Part shown: positions 32,650 through 40,952 of the stretch, piece by piece
Layout of the letters: each line of letters starts with the position of its first letter
How positions within the stretch are numbered: position 1 is the first letter of the stretch
Assembly (NCBI GenBank): GCA_910574835.1
Contig: CAJTDE010000012.1
Coordinates: 1 to 64,000 of the forward strand
Reading direction: 5' to 3'
Length of the DNA: 64,000 bases
DNA from: Clostridia bacterium
GTDB lineage: Bacteria > Bacillota > Clostridia > Lachnospirales > Lachnospiraceae
The notes under the pieces: generated by a model
Database searches by the model: none
Seen by the model: the letters and a program-made list of their open reading frames with translations, nothing else
What the model was told of the DNA's origin: nothing
Made by a program: the position numbers and the translations under genes

Positions 32650-34968
32650 ATGAGTGAATTGATTCAGATTTTGCCGGTAGTTGCCCTTCGGGGGATGACG
32701 ATATTGCCGGATATGGTAATCCACTTTGACGTGAGCAGAGAGCGTTCCGTTCGGGCAATTGAGCAGGCGATGCTTCGTGAGCAGCGGCTGTTTTTGGTTA
32801 CTCAGAAGAATACGCAGGCAGAGAATCCTGGAATGGAGGATTTGTACCGCATTGGGACGATTGCCGTGGTAAAACAGGTGATTAAGCTTCCGCACAATAT
32901 TATGCGGGTTCTGGCGGAAGGCCTGGAGCGGGGAGAGATGTGCCAGCTGGATTTGGAGGGCGACTACCCGGAGGCGGAGGTGGTCCGTTTTGAGGAGGAG
33001 CCGGAAGTGCTTAAGGAAGATGTACGGGAGGCTATGGTTCGGAGCCTTAAGGATATCTTTCATTCCTATTGTCAGGAAAGCGGCAAGACGGGAAAAGAGC
33101 TGGAGCGTCAGATCGGCGAGGTATCAGAGCTTTCAAAGCTTATGGGACAGCTGATGATCCATCTTCCGCTTCACTATGAGGAAAAGCAAAAGCTGCTGGA
33201 GGCAGTCAGCCTGTCGGAGCGTTTTGAGCTTCTTGGGGGCCTTATGAATAAAGAGCTTGAAATCATGCGCTTTAAGAGAGAACTCCAGGAGAAGATTAAG
33301 GCAAAGGTGGATAAAAACCAGAGGGAATATCTCCTGCGGGAGCAGATGAAGGTGATTCGTGAAGAACTGGGGGAGGATACCTCCGGAACGGATGCGGATC
33401 ATTTCAGGGAAGCTTTGGAGAAGCTTCGGGCTTCAAAAGAAGTAAAAGAAAAAATAAACAAAGAAATCAATCGGTTTCAAAATATCGGAAATAATTCCTC
33501 CGAAAGCGCAGTACTGCGCGGATATATCGAAACCCTGCTGGAACTTCCGTGGGAAAAGACCTCCCGGGACAGTATGGATCTCAAGCGTGCCGAGGAGATT
33601 CTAAATGCCGATCATTATGGACTGGAAAAGGTAAAGGAGCGGGTGCTGGAATTTCTGGCCGTGCGCACTTTAACCAAGAAGGGCAGCAGCCCTATTCTGT
33701 GCCTGGTGGGACCGCCGGGGACAGGAAAGACCTCCATTGCGCGATCAGTAGCCCGGGCGCTGAATAAAAAATATGTGCGCATCTGCCTGGGAGGCGTCCG
33801 GGACGAGGCGGAGATTCGGGGGCATCGGAGGACCTATGTCGGGGCTATGCCGGGAAGAATTGCAGCAGGTATGCGCCAGGCTGGCGTGAGGAATCCATTG
33901 ATGCTTTTGGATGAGATTGATAAAGTGAGCAGCGATTACAAAGGAGATACCTCCTCGGCGCTTTTGGAAGTTCTGGATTCGGAGCAAAACAACCGTTTTC
34001 AGGATCACTATGTGGAAATTCCCTTGGATTTATCCGAAGTGCTTTTTATCGCAACGGCCAATGATGTTCAGACCATTCCCCGTCCGCTGCTGGATCGGAT
34101 GGAGATAATTGAAGTCAGCAGCTATACGGAGAACGAGAAGGTACATATTGCAAAGGAGCATTTGATTGGAAAACAGATGGTTAAGAACGGCCTTAAGGAA
34201 GGGCAGCTTTCCATTAGCTCAGCCGCCCTGGAAACATTGATTCACAGCTACACCAGAGAGGCCGGCGTCCGGCAGTTGGAGCGTAAGCTTGGGGAGGTTT
34301 GCAGAAAGGCGGCCAGAGAAATCTTAGAGCAGGATAAAAAGTCCGTCCGGCTGACGGAAAATAATCTGAGCCGTTACCTGGGAAAGCCGAAGTTTGTATT
34401 TGACATGGCAAATGAAACGGACGAGATTGGGATTGTCCGGGGACTGGCCTGGACAAGCGTAGGCGGAGATACCCTGCAGATAGAGGTGAACATTATGCCG
34501 GGGAAGGGTGAGATATCTTTGACAGGCATGATGGGAGACGTGATGAAGGAGTCTGCGCGGACCGGTCTTAGCTATATCCGTTCCATCAGCGGTAATTATG
34601 GGATTGACAAAGAATTTTTTCAGGAGCATGATATTCATATCCACATACCTGAGGGAGCGGTGCCAAAGGATGGTCCGTCAGCCGGAATCACGATGGCCAC
34701 TGCCATGCTTTCGGCTATTACGGAGATTCCGGTGTATGCCAGCGTAGCAATGACAGGCGAAATTACACTTCGGGGCAGGGTATTGCCCATTGGAGGATTG
34801 AAGGAGAAGATTTTGGCGGCAAAAAGCGCCGGAATCAAGACAGTTTTAGTGCCTTCAAAGAATAAGAGGGATGTGGAGGAGATCTCAGGAGAGATACGAA
34901 AAGGCATCCAGATTGTTTATGTGGAGCAAATGAAAGAGGTATTGGAGGCGGCGTTTCATGATCATTAA
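32650..34968 (+). CDS. lon: ATP-dependent Lon protease
   Basis: 772 residues, a LonA with all three parts: an N-terminal substrate-binding domain (LPVVALRGMTILPDMVIHFDV), an AAA+ domain with GPPGTGKTS and LLLDEIDKV, and the C-terminal Ser-Lys protease with PKDGPSAGITMATAM (catalytic Ser) and GGLKEKILAAKSAG (catalytic Lys). A soluble cytoplasmic protease for damaged and regulatory proteins. Start at ATG 32650 after AAAAGGTGA. The end overlaps engB by 11 bases. Confidence 0.97.
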   Translation: MSELIQILPVVALRGMTILPDMVIHFDVSRERSVRAIEQAMLREQRLFLVTQKNTQAENPGMEDLYRIGTIAVVKQVIKLPHNIMRVLAEGLERGEMCQLDLEGDYPEAEVVRFEEEPEVLKEDVREAMVRSLKDIFHSYCQESGKTGKELERQIGEVSELSKLMGQLMIHLPLHYEEKQKLLEAVSLSERFELLGGLMNKELEIMRFKRELQEKIKAKVDKNQREYLLREQMKVIREELGEDTSGTDADHFREALEKLRASKEVKEKINKEINRFQNIGNNSSESAVLRGYIETLLELPWEKTSRDSMDLKRAEEILNADHYGLEKVKERVLEFLAVRTLTKKGSSPILCLVGPPGTGKTSIARSVARALNKKYVRICLGGVRDEAEIRGHRRTYVGAMPGRIAAGMRQAGVRNPLMLLDEIDKVSSDYKGDTSSALLEVLDSEQNNRFQDHYVEIPLDLSEVLFIATANDVQTIPRPLLDRMEIIEVSSYTENEKVHIAKEHLIGKQMVKNGLKEGQLSISSAALETLIHSYTREAGVRQLERKLGEVCRKAAREILEQDKKSVRLTENNLSRYLGKPKFVFDMANETDEIGIVRGLAWTSVGGDTLQIEVNIMPGKGEISLTGMMGDVMKESARTGLSYIRSISGNYGIDKEFFQEHDIHIHIPEGAVPKDGPSAGITMATAMLSAITEIPVYASVAMTGEITLRGRVLPIGGLKEKILAAKSAGIKTVLVPSKNKRDVEEISGEIRKGIQIVYVEQMKEVLEAAFHDH

Positions 34969-35548
34969 AAATGTAAGCTTGGAAACTGTGTGCGGCATTA
35001 CCAGTAAGCTTCCGGAGAATACGATGCCGGAGATTGCGTTTGCCGGGAAATCCAATGTAGGAAAGTCTTCCCTGATCAATGCGCTGATGAATCGGAAGTC
35101 CCTGGCCCGAACCTCCGCACAGCCGGGAAAGACTCAGACAATTAACTTTTATAATATCAATGATGCCATGTACCTGGTGGATCTGCCGGGGTATGGCTAT
35201 GCAAAGGTGACTCAGGAGGTCAAGGAGCAGTGGGGCAGGCTGATTGAACGGTATCTTCACGGCTCTAAGCAGCTTCGTGCGGTATTCCTTCTGATTGACA
35301 TTCGCCACGAGCCTTCTGCAAATGACAAGCGCATGTATGAGTGGATTGTTTACAATGGTTACGATCCCATTATCATAGCTACAAAGTTAGATAAAATCAA
35401 TCGAAGTCAGATACAAAAGCATTTAAAAATGGTGCGGGCCGGTTTAAATGTGAAGCCCGGAACGGCAGTATTACCCTTCTCCGCACTCACAAAGCAGGGC
35501 AGGGAAGAAATTTGGGAACAGATGGAAGAGCTTCTTGTAAAGTTGTAG
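34958..35548 (+). CDS. engB: Ribosome biogenesis GTP-binding protein EngB/YsxC
   Basis: 196 residues, a TrmE-Era-Obg-type GTPase needed for 50S subunit assembly. G motifs: AGKSNVGKSSLINALM (G1), DLPGYGYA (G3), ATKLDKI (G4) and the late FSALTKQG (G5). Overlaps the end of lon in another frame, an arrangement conserved in many Firmicutes (lon-ysxC). Confidence 0.96.
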   Translation: MIIKNVSLETVCGITSKLPENTMPEIAFAGKSNVGKSSLINALMNRKSLARTSAQPGKTQTINFYNINDAMYLVDLPGYGYAKVTQEVKEQWGRLIERYLHGSKQLRAVFLLIDIRHEPSANDKRMYEWIVYNGYDPIIIATKLDKINRSQIQKHLKMVRAGLNVKPGTAVLPFSALTKQGREEIWEQMEELLVKL

Positions 35549-35566
35549 AAATCGGAGGTGGAATGG

Positions 35567-36685
35567 ATGCCCGGAAGATATCTGCGCTGTATCGTAAATA
35601 TTTTGTTATATCTGGCAGGGGTTGTACTGGTGTTTGTGCTGACGCCGAAGCTGCTGGTATTCTTTATGCCCTTTGTGGTAGGATGGCTGATTGCGCTGCT
35701 GGCCAATCCATTGGTGCGGTTTATGGAGCGGCGTCTTAAGATGGTGCGCAAGCATAGTTCTATGCTGATTATTATTACGGCGATTGCACTGGTGGTAATC
35801 GGAGGATATTTTGCCATTACTGCTATTGTGCGGGAGTTATATGGATTTTGGGCGATACTTCCCACGATTTATGGTTCTTTTTTACAGGATCTGGAGGAGA
35901 TTCGGGAGAATCTTCAGGGCTTTTCCATGCGGTTTCCGCCTCAGGTACGGGAGGGAGCGGCCTCGCTTACAAATTCCCTTACGGAATCCCTGGGAGATTT
36001 GATAGGAGCTATTGGAAAACCTACCGTAGAGGCGGCCGGTACGGTAGCAAAAAATATTCCGAATGCATTGATTCATATAATTTTTGCCATCTTGTCCGCT
36101 TACTTTTTTATTGCGGAACGTGATCGGATCGTGCAGACTCTTCAGGAGAAGATACCTGTATGGATTCGGGAAAAATGGCGCTTTATTACAGAGAAGTTTA
36201 AGAGAGCCATAGGGGGATATTTCAAGGCCCAGTTTAAGATTATGGGTGTGGTAGCTTTGATTCTATTTGTCGGTTTCCTGATTTTGAAGATTCATTATGC
36301 TGTTTTGCTGGCGATTTTGATTGCATTTCTGGACTTTCTGCCATTTTTCGGGACAGGGACGGCTTTGATTCCCTGGGCGATTCTGAAGGTCTTAAGTGCG
36401 GACTATCAGTTTGCTGTCGGATTGATTATTATTTACTTGATAAGTCAGCTGGTACGGCAGCTGATACAGCCGAAGATTGTAGGGGACAGTATTGGATTAA
36501 AGCCCCTGCCTACGCTTATTTTTATGTTCATTGGCTACAAGGTCAGCAGCATCTTCGGCATGATCCTTGCGGTGCCCATCGGTATGATTCTGGTAAGCCT
36601 GTATCAGGCGGGCGCTTTTGCGGATGTGATTGCGGATGTGAAGGAGCTGGCAAGTGGATTGAATGACCTTCGAAGAAGACATTAG
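35567..36685 (+). CDS. ytvI: AI-2E-type transporter, sporulation membrane protein YtvI family
   Basis: 372 residues from ATG 35567, which lies 8 bases after GGAGG; a GTG at 35558 overlaps that site. It is a polytopic membrane protein with about eight helices: two N-terminal (LYLAGVVLVFVLTPKLL, LLANPLV region), one near IIITAIALVVIGGYF, then a soluble loop rich in amphipathic helices, then the conserved AI-2E transporter core (LIAFLDFLPFFGTGTALIPWAI, QPKIVGDSIGLKPLP). In Clostridia this subfamily is annotated YtvI, a sporulation integral membrane protein; the AI-2 export name is historical. Confidence 0.85.
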   Translation: MPGRYLRCIVNILLYLAGVVLVFVLTPKLLVFFMPFVVGWLIALLANPLVRFMERRLKMVRKHSSMLIIITAIALVVIGGYFAITAIVRELYGFWAILPTIYGSFLQDLEEIRENLQGFSMRFPPQVREGAASLTNSLTESLGDLIGAIGKPTVEAAGTVAKNIPNALIHIIFAILSAYFFIAERDRIVQTLQEKIPVWIREKWRFITEKFKRAIGGYFKAQFKIMGVVALILFVGFLILKIHYAVLLAILIAFLDFLPFFGTGTALIPWAILKVLSADYQFAVGLIIIYLISQLVRQLIQPKIVGDSIGLKPLPTLIFMFIGYKVSSIFGMILAVPIGMILVSLYQAGAFADVIADVKELASGLNDLRRRH

Positions 36686-36761
36686 AAAGAGAGATACGAG
36701 ATTAGAATTAGTTTGGCTAAGAAATGTCAAGTATTTATAAAAAATATTTTTGCTGGCCGGT

Positions 36762-36849
36762 AAAGTCGCAAAGGCGCACGAGAGGAACTTTTATGAGTGC
36801 CCTTTCGAATAAAAGTTTCTCTCATCACAGGTGTGTCGAAGCGACTTTT
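36762..36849 (+). promoter_or_regulatory. Long structured leader of the MATE gene
   Basis: Three nested stems form one long hairpin: AAAGTCGC/GCGACTTT (36762-36769 with 36841-36848), GGCGCAC/GTGTGTC (36773-36779 with 36831-36837) and GAGAGGAACTTTTAT/ATAAAAGTTTCTCTC (36780-36794 with 36809-36823). There is an internal ATCACAG bulge on one side only and a 14-base loop. It ends three bases before the AGGAGGAG ribosome site, so folding could control translation. It matches no riboswitch class I can name. Confidence 0.65.
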
Positions 36850-36864
36850 AGTAGGAGGAGAATT

Positions 36865-38229
36865 ATGACTGAAGTACAAAACGAGAACAAAATGGGCTAT
36901 ATGCCTATTCCCAAATTATTATTTACCATGTCTATGCCTATGATCATTTCTATGCTGGTACAGGCCCTTTACAATGTGGTGGACAGCGCTTTTGTGGCCA
37001 AGGTCAGTGAGAATGCGCTGACGGCCGTGTCTATGGCCTTTCCTGTGCAGAATTTGATGATTGCAGTGTCAGTGGGAACCGGCGTGGGAATCAATGCGCT
37101 GCTTTCCAGATCTTTGGGAGAAAAGCAGTTTGAGCAGGCAAACCTGGCGGCCAGAAACGGATTGTTTCTGGGGATTGTAAGCTATCTGATATTTGCGGTG
37201 CTGGGATTAATCGGTTCCCGGCAGTTTTATTTGGCTCAGACAGACGACCCGGAGCGGGTACTCTACGGAACTCAGTATGTGTTTGTGGTGACGGTTTTTT
37301 CCTTTGGACTGTTCCTGGCAGTGATTAGCGAGCGGCTTTTACAGTCTACAGGGCTGACCATTTATAATATGTATACCCAGGGCCTGGGAGCAATCATTAA
37401 TATTATTATGGACCCCATTCTGATTTTCGGATTGTTTGGTTTTCCGCGTTTGGAGGTTCTAGGAGCCGCAGTTGCTACGGTAGTGGGACAGATCTGCGGG
37501 ATGCTTCTGGGAGTGTTTTTTAATTTGCGTAAAAATAAGGAAATTAATATTAATATGAAGGGCTTTCGGCCAAGTATGCCTACGATCAAACGCATTTATC
37601 AGGTGGGTATTCCTTCTATTATTATGCAGTCTATCGGTTCGGTGATGGTGTTCGGTATCAATAAGATTCTGATGATGTTTACCTCCACTGCAGTTTCGGT
37701 ATTCGGCGTTTACTTTAAGCTTCAAAGCTTTATTTTTATGCCGGTGTTTGGACTGAACAATGGTATGGTGCCAATCATTGCTTATAATTATGGCGCCAGG
37801 GAGAAAAAGCGGATCATGCAGACGGCTTGGCTGAGCATCGGGGCAGCCGTGACGATTATGCTGGTGGGACTGAGCATCTTCCATATCTTTACGGAGGAGC
37901 TGCTGGGAATCTTTGAGGCGTCCCCGGATATGCTTGCCATCGGCGTTCCGGCTCTGCGCATTATTTCTTTAAGCTTTTCCTTTGCCGGATATGGGATTGT
38001 AGTGGGATCGGTGTTCCAGGCTTTGGGAAACGGAGTATACAGTCTTATGGTATCCGTGGCCCGTCAGCTTTTAGTGATTCTTCCGGTGGCCTTTGTACTT
38101 GCAAGGCTCGGAGGCTTGTCGGCAGTGTGGTGGTCATTTCCCATCGCGGAGATTGTAGCGGTGATTATGAGTACGGTATTGTTTCGGAGAATTTACCGCA
38201 AAAAAATACAGCCACTGTCCATTTCGTAA
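36865..38229 (+). CDS. MATE family efflux transporter
   Basis: 454 residues from ATG 36865, behind AGGAGGAG; the frame continues upstream through the structured leader to 36724 but that part is not coding. About 12 transmembrane helices in two halves. Family features include FTMSMPMIISMLVQALYNVVD, AVSVGTGVGINALLSRSLGE near the start, and GLNNGMVPIIAYNYGAR in the second half. It would export cationic compounds with Na+ or H+ antiport; the substrate is unknown. The long hairpin just before the start suggests control of translation or transcription by a signal. Confidence 0.92.
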   Translation: MTEVQNENKMGYMPIPKLLFTMSMPMIISMLVQALYNVVDSAFVAKVSENALTAVSMAFPVQNLMIAVSVGTGVGINALLSRSLGEKQFEQANLAARNGLFLGIVSYLIFAVLGLIGSRQFYLAQTDDPERVLYGTQYVFVVTVFSFGLFLAVISERLLQSTGLTIYNMYTQGLGAIINIIMDPILIFGLFGFPRLEVLGAAVATVVGQICGMLLGVFFNLRKNKEININMKGFRPSMPTIKRIYQVGIPSIIMQSIGSVMVFGINKILMMFTSTAVSVFGVYFKLQSFIFMPVFGLNNGMVPIIAYNYGAREKKRIMQTAWLSIGAAVTIMLVGLSIFHIFTEELLGIFEASPDMLAIGVPALRIISLSFSFAGYGIVVGSVFQALGNGVYSLMVSVARQLLVILPVAFVLARLGGLSAVWWSFPIAEIVAVIMSTVLFRRIYRKKIQPLSIS

Positions 38230-38259
38230 ACAGCGGCTTGCAATACAAAAGAGCTGCAT

Positions 38260-38772
38260 TTATAAAAGAGACTGTATCAGTCCGGCATAGATTTCCTGGC
38301 TTTTGTCCCGCCAATGGCTGCAGATGGCTTTTGCTTGCTCTTCCACAGGGACAGTAAGGGTCAGGTCAATGAGGGTGGAATCCCTCTCCAGGACACGGCA
38401 ATGAGCGGCAAACTCTCCGGTGGCAGTACGATAGTAATTTGCGGGAGTGGAGTGCTCATTGCGGAGCTTGTATTTGTGTTCGGACAGAAAGGTGTCAATA
38501 TCCTCCCGGATGGCGGAGGATATTTTTTTTTCAAAGTAGATAAGAGTAGTGCGTCCTTCCTCCGTAATATGGCAGAGGGTAGTATTGCGCACGGTTTCCA
38601 GGCGGATCAGGCCGGAGCTGTCCAGCTCGAATATGGCTTGCTGAAGCGTAAAGTAGTCGGTATATTCTTTTTCCAGGATAAATTCTGAGAGCTGGGCGTT
38701 GCTGAGGGGAAAGGTGACACGGTTCAGCATGTATAAAATGATTAGCTTGTATAGGGTTTGAGTTTCGGACAT
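38260..38772 (-). CDS. DUF4364 winged-helix protein
   Basis: 170 residues matching the Clostridial DUF4364 family: YKLIILYMLNRVTFPLSNAQLSEFIL, YFTLQQAIFELDSSGLI, and HITEEGRTTLIYFEKKI form a winged helix like those of PadR/MarR proteins, followed by a beta-rich dimerisation-type part. A transcriptional regulator is likely; targets unknown. Its start overlaps the end of the radical SAM gene by 31 bases, so the two are one minus-strand operon, convergent with the MATE gene. Confidence 0.85.
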   Translation of the reverse strand: MSETQTLYKLIILYMLNRVTFPLSNAQLSEFILEKEYTDYFTLQQAIFELDSSGLIRLETVRNTTLCHITEEGRTTLIYFEKKISSAIREDIDTFLSEHKYKLRNEHSTPANYYRTATGEFAAHCRVLERDSTLIDLTLTVPVEEQAKAICSHWRDKSQEIYAGLIQSLL

Positions 38773-39740
38773 TGTGGGACTCCTTTCTTTTTGTCCTGCT
38801 TGCCGGGGGTGTAAGGTATGCCTTTTTTGGTTGGGAAATATAGCCTGCCCTGCCAGGTATTTCTTTGCTTTAGTTCTTTGTGAATGGTGTTGAGGACCAT
38901 GCGCTTTTTTTCACTCCAAGCGGGAGCTATAAGAAGATCCTTTGGTCCGTCTCCGGTCAGGCGGTGAATGATGATATCCGGGCGGCAGATCTCCAGGCAT
39001 GAGATGACAAGGTCCGCATATTCTTCCAGGGTAAGGACGCGGAAGCTTGTCTCTTCGTAGTATTCGGCCAAGTCGGTATTCTTTAATATATGCAGAAGCT
39101 GAAGCTTTATGCCGCTGATTGGTAAGGTATTCAGATAGCGTATGGTGTCCAGCATCATGTCAGCTGTCTCTCCCGGAAGCCCGAGGATTACATGGGTGAC
39201 GATCTCCAGATTCCGGGCATGTAAAGCTTCTGCGGCCTGGTGAAAGACAGGGAGCGTGTAGCCTCTTCGGATAAAGGAGGCGGTGCTCTCGTGGATTGTC
39301 TGCAGGCCCAGCTCTATCCAAACGGGTTTTTGCTTGTTCAGGTCCGAAAGAAGCTCCAGAACATCAGACGGCAGGCAGTCGGGGCGGGTAGCGATGGCCA
39401 GGGCTGCGACTTTCGGATGCGCCAGGGCTTCCGTATAGGCTTTTTTTAGATGGTCTACGGGGGCATAGGTGTTGGTGTAGGCTTGAAAGTAAGCGATGTA
39501 ACGGGTTGCAGGGCGCTTCTTTGAGAGGGAGCGTATACCTGCTTCTATCTGCTCCGTAACGGTACGGCGCGGATCGCCTGCAAATTCGCCGGAACCCCCT
39601 GCGCTGCAGAAGATGCATCCCCGTGTTCCTAAGGTTCCGTCCCGGTTGGGACAGGTACAGCCGATATTTAAAGTAAGCTTATATAATTTTTCTCCGAAGC
39701 GCTGCTGCAGAGCTTCGCTTAGATTATTGTAAGGTTTCAT
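38742..39740 (-). CDS. Radical SAM protein, TIGR01212 (YhcC/YtqA) family
   Basis: 332 residues when started at the ATG ending at 39740, giving the family N terminus MKPYNNLSEALQQRFGEK; a longer frame would add 41 hydrophobic residues and is rejected. The radical SAM cluster follows the spacing of this family (CTCPNRDGTLGTRGCIFC). Other landmarks are RYIAYFQAYTNTYAP, ATRPDCLPSDVLELL and ELGLQTIHEST. The family is widespread and its reaction is not established with certainty; homologs have been proposed to act in tRNA modification. Upstream partner of DUF4364. Confidence 0.9.
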   Translation of the reverse strand: MKPYNNLSEALQQRFGEKLYKLTLNIGCTCPNRDGTLGTRGCIFCSAGGSGEFAGDPRRTVTEQIEAGIRSLSKKRPATRYIAYFQAYTNTYAPVDHLKKAYTEALAHPKVAALAIATRPDCLPSDVLELLSDLNKQKPVWIELGLQTIHESTASFIRRGYTLPVFHQAAEALHARNLEIVTHVILGLPGETADMMLDTIRYLNTLPISGIKLQLLHILKNTDLAEYYEETSFRVLTLEEYADLVISCLEICRPDIIIHRLTGDGPKDLLIAPAWSEKKRMVLNTIHKELKQRNTWQGRLYFPTKKGIPYTPGKQDKKKGVPQCPKLKPYTS

Positions 39741-39793
39741 GGTAATTAATTTAGCATAGGAGGTGAAAAAAAGCAACAAAACAAGAGAAATGT

Positions 39794-39861
39794 AAAAAGA
39801 GAGGAAGAAACCGGCGCAGCCCAGCGGGAAAAGCATTGGGCATTGTGCCGGTTTCTTCCTC
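39794..39861 (-). terminator. Terminator of the first Spo0A-C gene
   Basis: GAGGAAGAAACCGGCGC (39801-39817) pairs with GTGCCGGTTTCTTCCTC (39845-39861), with an inner GCCCA/TGGGC stem. Reading leftwards it is followed by TTTTT (39798-39794). The other side has TTTT too, so it may act on both strands. Confidence 0.8.
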
Positions 39862-39894
39862 ATTTTAAAGATAAGTTTTTGATCCGTATGCTGT

Positions 39895-40227
39895 TTAATA
39901 TTCGCTTAGATAGTCTGCAAAAATACAGATCAGGTCTTTCGGATATGGTTTCTTGTTGTAGGGAAGAGGACATCCAGTCAAGGACTCTATGGTTTCTAAG
40001 CCGCCATTTTTGACAAGAGCATCCCGAACGGTGCGGAGATTTCGTTCAATGTTCGGAATGGTAGTGTTGTACTTTTTGGCTATAGGGAAATAAATTTCTT
40101 TTCGAATACTTTGCAGGCGATTCGGTTCTTCTAAGGCCAAAAGGATAGCTTCTTGGAAGTAGTTATAGCCATAATAATGCTGAAAGACGCCAGCAGAATG
40201 TAAAACTGTTTGAATCTTCCTGATCAT
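39895..40227 (-). CDS. Stand-alone Spo0A C-terminal DNA-binding domain, copy 1
   Basis: 110 residues equal to the Spo0A effector domain without a receiver: GVFQHYYGYNYFQEAILLALEEP, KEIYFPIAKKYNTTIPNIERNLRTVRDALVKNG, with the recognition helix in NIERNLRTVRD. Spo0A binds TGTCGAA boxes as a phosphorylated dimer; without a receiver this protein must be controlled by its amount or by pairing with another partner. Start at the ATG ending at 40227, after AAAGGAGAAGG. Paralog of the gene at 40361 and with the same upstream inverted repeat. Targets unknown; the neighbouring exopolysaccharide locus is an obvious candidate. Confidence 0.88.
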   Translation of the reverse strand: MIRKIQTVLHSAGVFQHYYGYNYFQEAILLALEEPNRLQSIRKEIYFPIAKKYNTTIPNIERNLRTVRDALVKNGGLETIESLTGCPLPYNKKPYPKDLICIFADYLSEY

Positions 40228-40306
40228 ATCAACCTTCTCCTTTGCAAAATTGAAATGGTGATGAAGTGGGCATCACCATGCCACCATTTATTATGGTGTA
40301 TCATAT

Positions 40307-40333
40307 ATACGATCAAGGAAGAGAAAATCGTAT
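40307..40333 (-). promoter_or_regulatory. Inverted-repeat operator candidate upstream of Spo0A-C copy 1
   Basis: ATACGAT (40307-40313) and ATCGTAT (40327-40333) are perfect inverted 7-mers offset by 20 bases. They lie 80-106 bases upstream of the start, and the same site occurs before copy 2 at the same distance. Confidence 0.7.
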
Positions 40334-40360
40334 GGTTTTGCAAAAAAATTAAAAATTTTT

Positions 40361-40690
40361 TTATTCGCTTAGGTAGCTGACAAAAATGCAGATCAAATCC
40401 TTTGGATAGAGCTTTTTATCGAATGAAAGGGAACGGCCCATCATGCTTTCCAGTATTTTCAGCCCGCCATTTTTGATAACAGCATCCCGAACCGTGCGAA
40501 GATTTTTCTCAACATTAGCAATGCTGGTGTGATATTTTTGGGCAATGGGAAAATAGATTTCCTTTCGGATACTCTGCAGACGTTCCGGTTCTTTCAAAGC
40601 CAGAAGAACAGCATCCTGGAAATAATTGTAACCGTAGTAATGTTGATAGATACCAGCGCATTGTAAAACGTTCTGAATCTTCTTAGTCAT
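40361..40690 (-). CDS. Stand-alone Spo0A C-terminal DNA-binding domain, copy 2
   Basis: 109 residues from the ATG ending at 40690, behind AAGGAGAAGGG; the longer frame upstream is AT-rich non-coding sequence. It is a paralog of the gene at 39895 (GIYQHYYGYNYFQDAVLLALKEP, KEIYFPIAQKYHTSIANVEKNLRTVRDAVIKNG) and likewise lacks the receiver domain. The recognition helix region NVEKNLRTVRD is nearly the same, so both probably see similar DNA. The C-terminal third differs most. Confidence 0.88.
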   Translation of the reverse strand: MTKKIQNVLQCAGIYQHYYGYNYFQDAVLLALKEPERLQSIRKEIYFPIAQKYHTSIANVEKNLRTVRDAVIKNGGLKILESMMGRSLSFDKKLYPKDLICIFVSYLSE

Positions 40691-40770
40691 ATAACCCTTC
40701 TCCTTTGTAATATTAAATGGCGAGAAAATGGGAGATGCCCTTTCCTCTGTTTGTTTAGGTGTATTAATAT

Positions 40771-40797
40771 ATACGATTGAGAACGGGAAAATCGTAT
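40771..40797 (-). promoter_or_regulatory. Inverted-repeat operator candidate upstream of Spo0A-C copy 2
   Basis: ATACGAT (40771-40777) and ATCGTAT (40791-40797), with the same 20-base offset and 81 bases from the start codon, as for copy 1. Confidence 0.7.
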
Positions 40798-40888
40798 GGT
40801 TTTGAGAAAAATATTTAAAAAATTTAAAAAAAATGCGGAGAGGGGGAAAGATTTTGCAGGAATTTGACGTGTGTGGAATAAATAAAGT

Positions 40889-40917
40889 TTGCCAGAAAGG
40901 CAATAGTAGTGTATAAT
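40889..40917 (+). promoter_or_regulatory. Strong sigma-A promoter of the exopolysaccharide locus
   Basis: TTGCCA (40889-40894), 17 bases, consensus TATAAT (40912-40917), about 36 bases before the first gene. A small palindrome TTGCC/GGCAA (40889-40903) overlaps the -35 and could be an operator. Confidence 0.8.
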
Positions 40918-40952
40918 TGTCCGTATATGTGTAGATGCAGAAGAGGGATATT

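Noticed and set aside
36762-36849. The MATE leader hairpin as an intrinsic terminator
   Set aside because: No T-run follows, and a ribosome site begins within four bases.
39741-39863. N-terminal extension of the radical SAM protein with a membrane helix
   Set aside because: The extension overlaps a terminator hairpin, and the family N terminus begins at the ATG ending at 39740.
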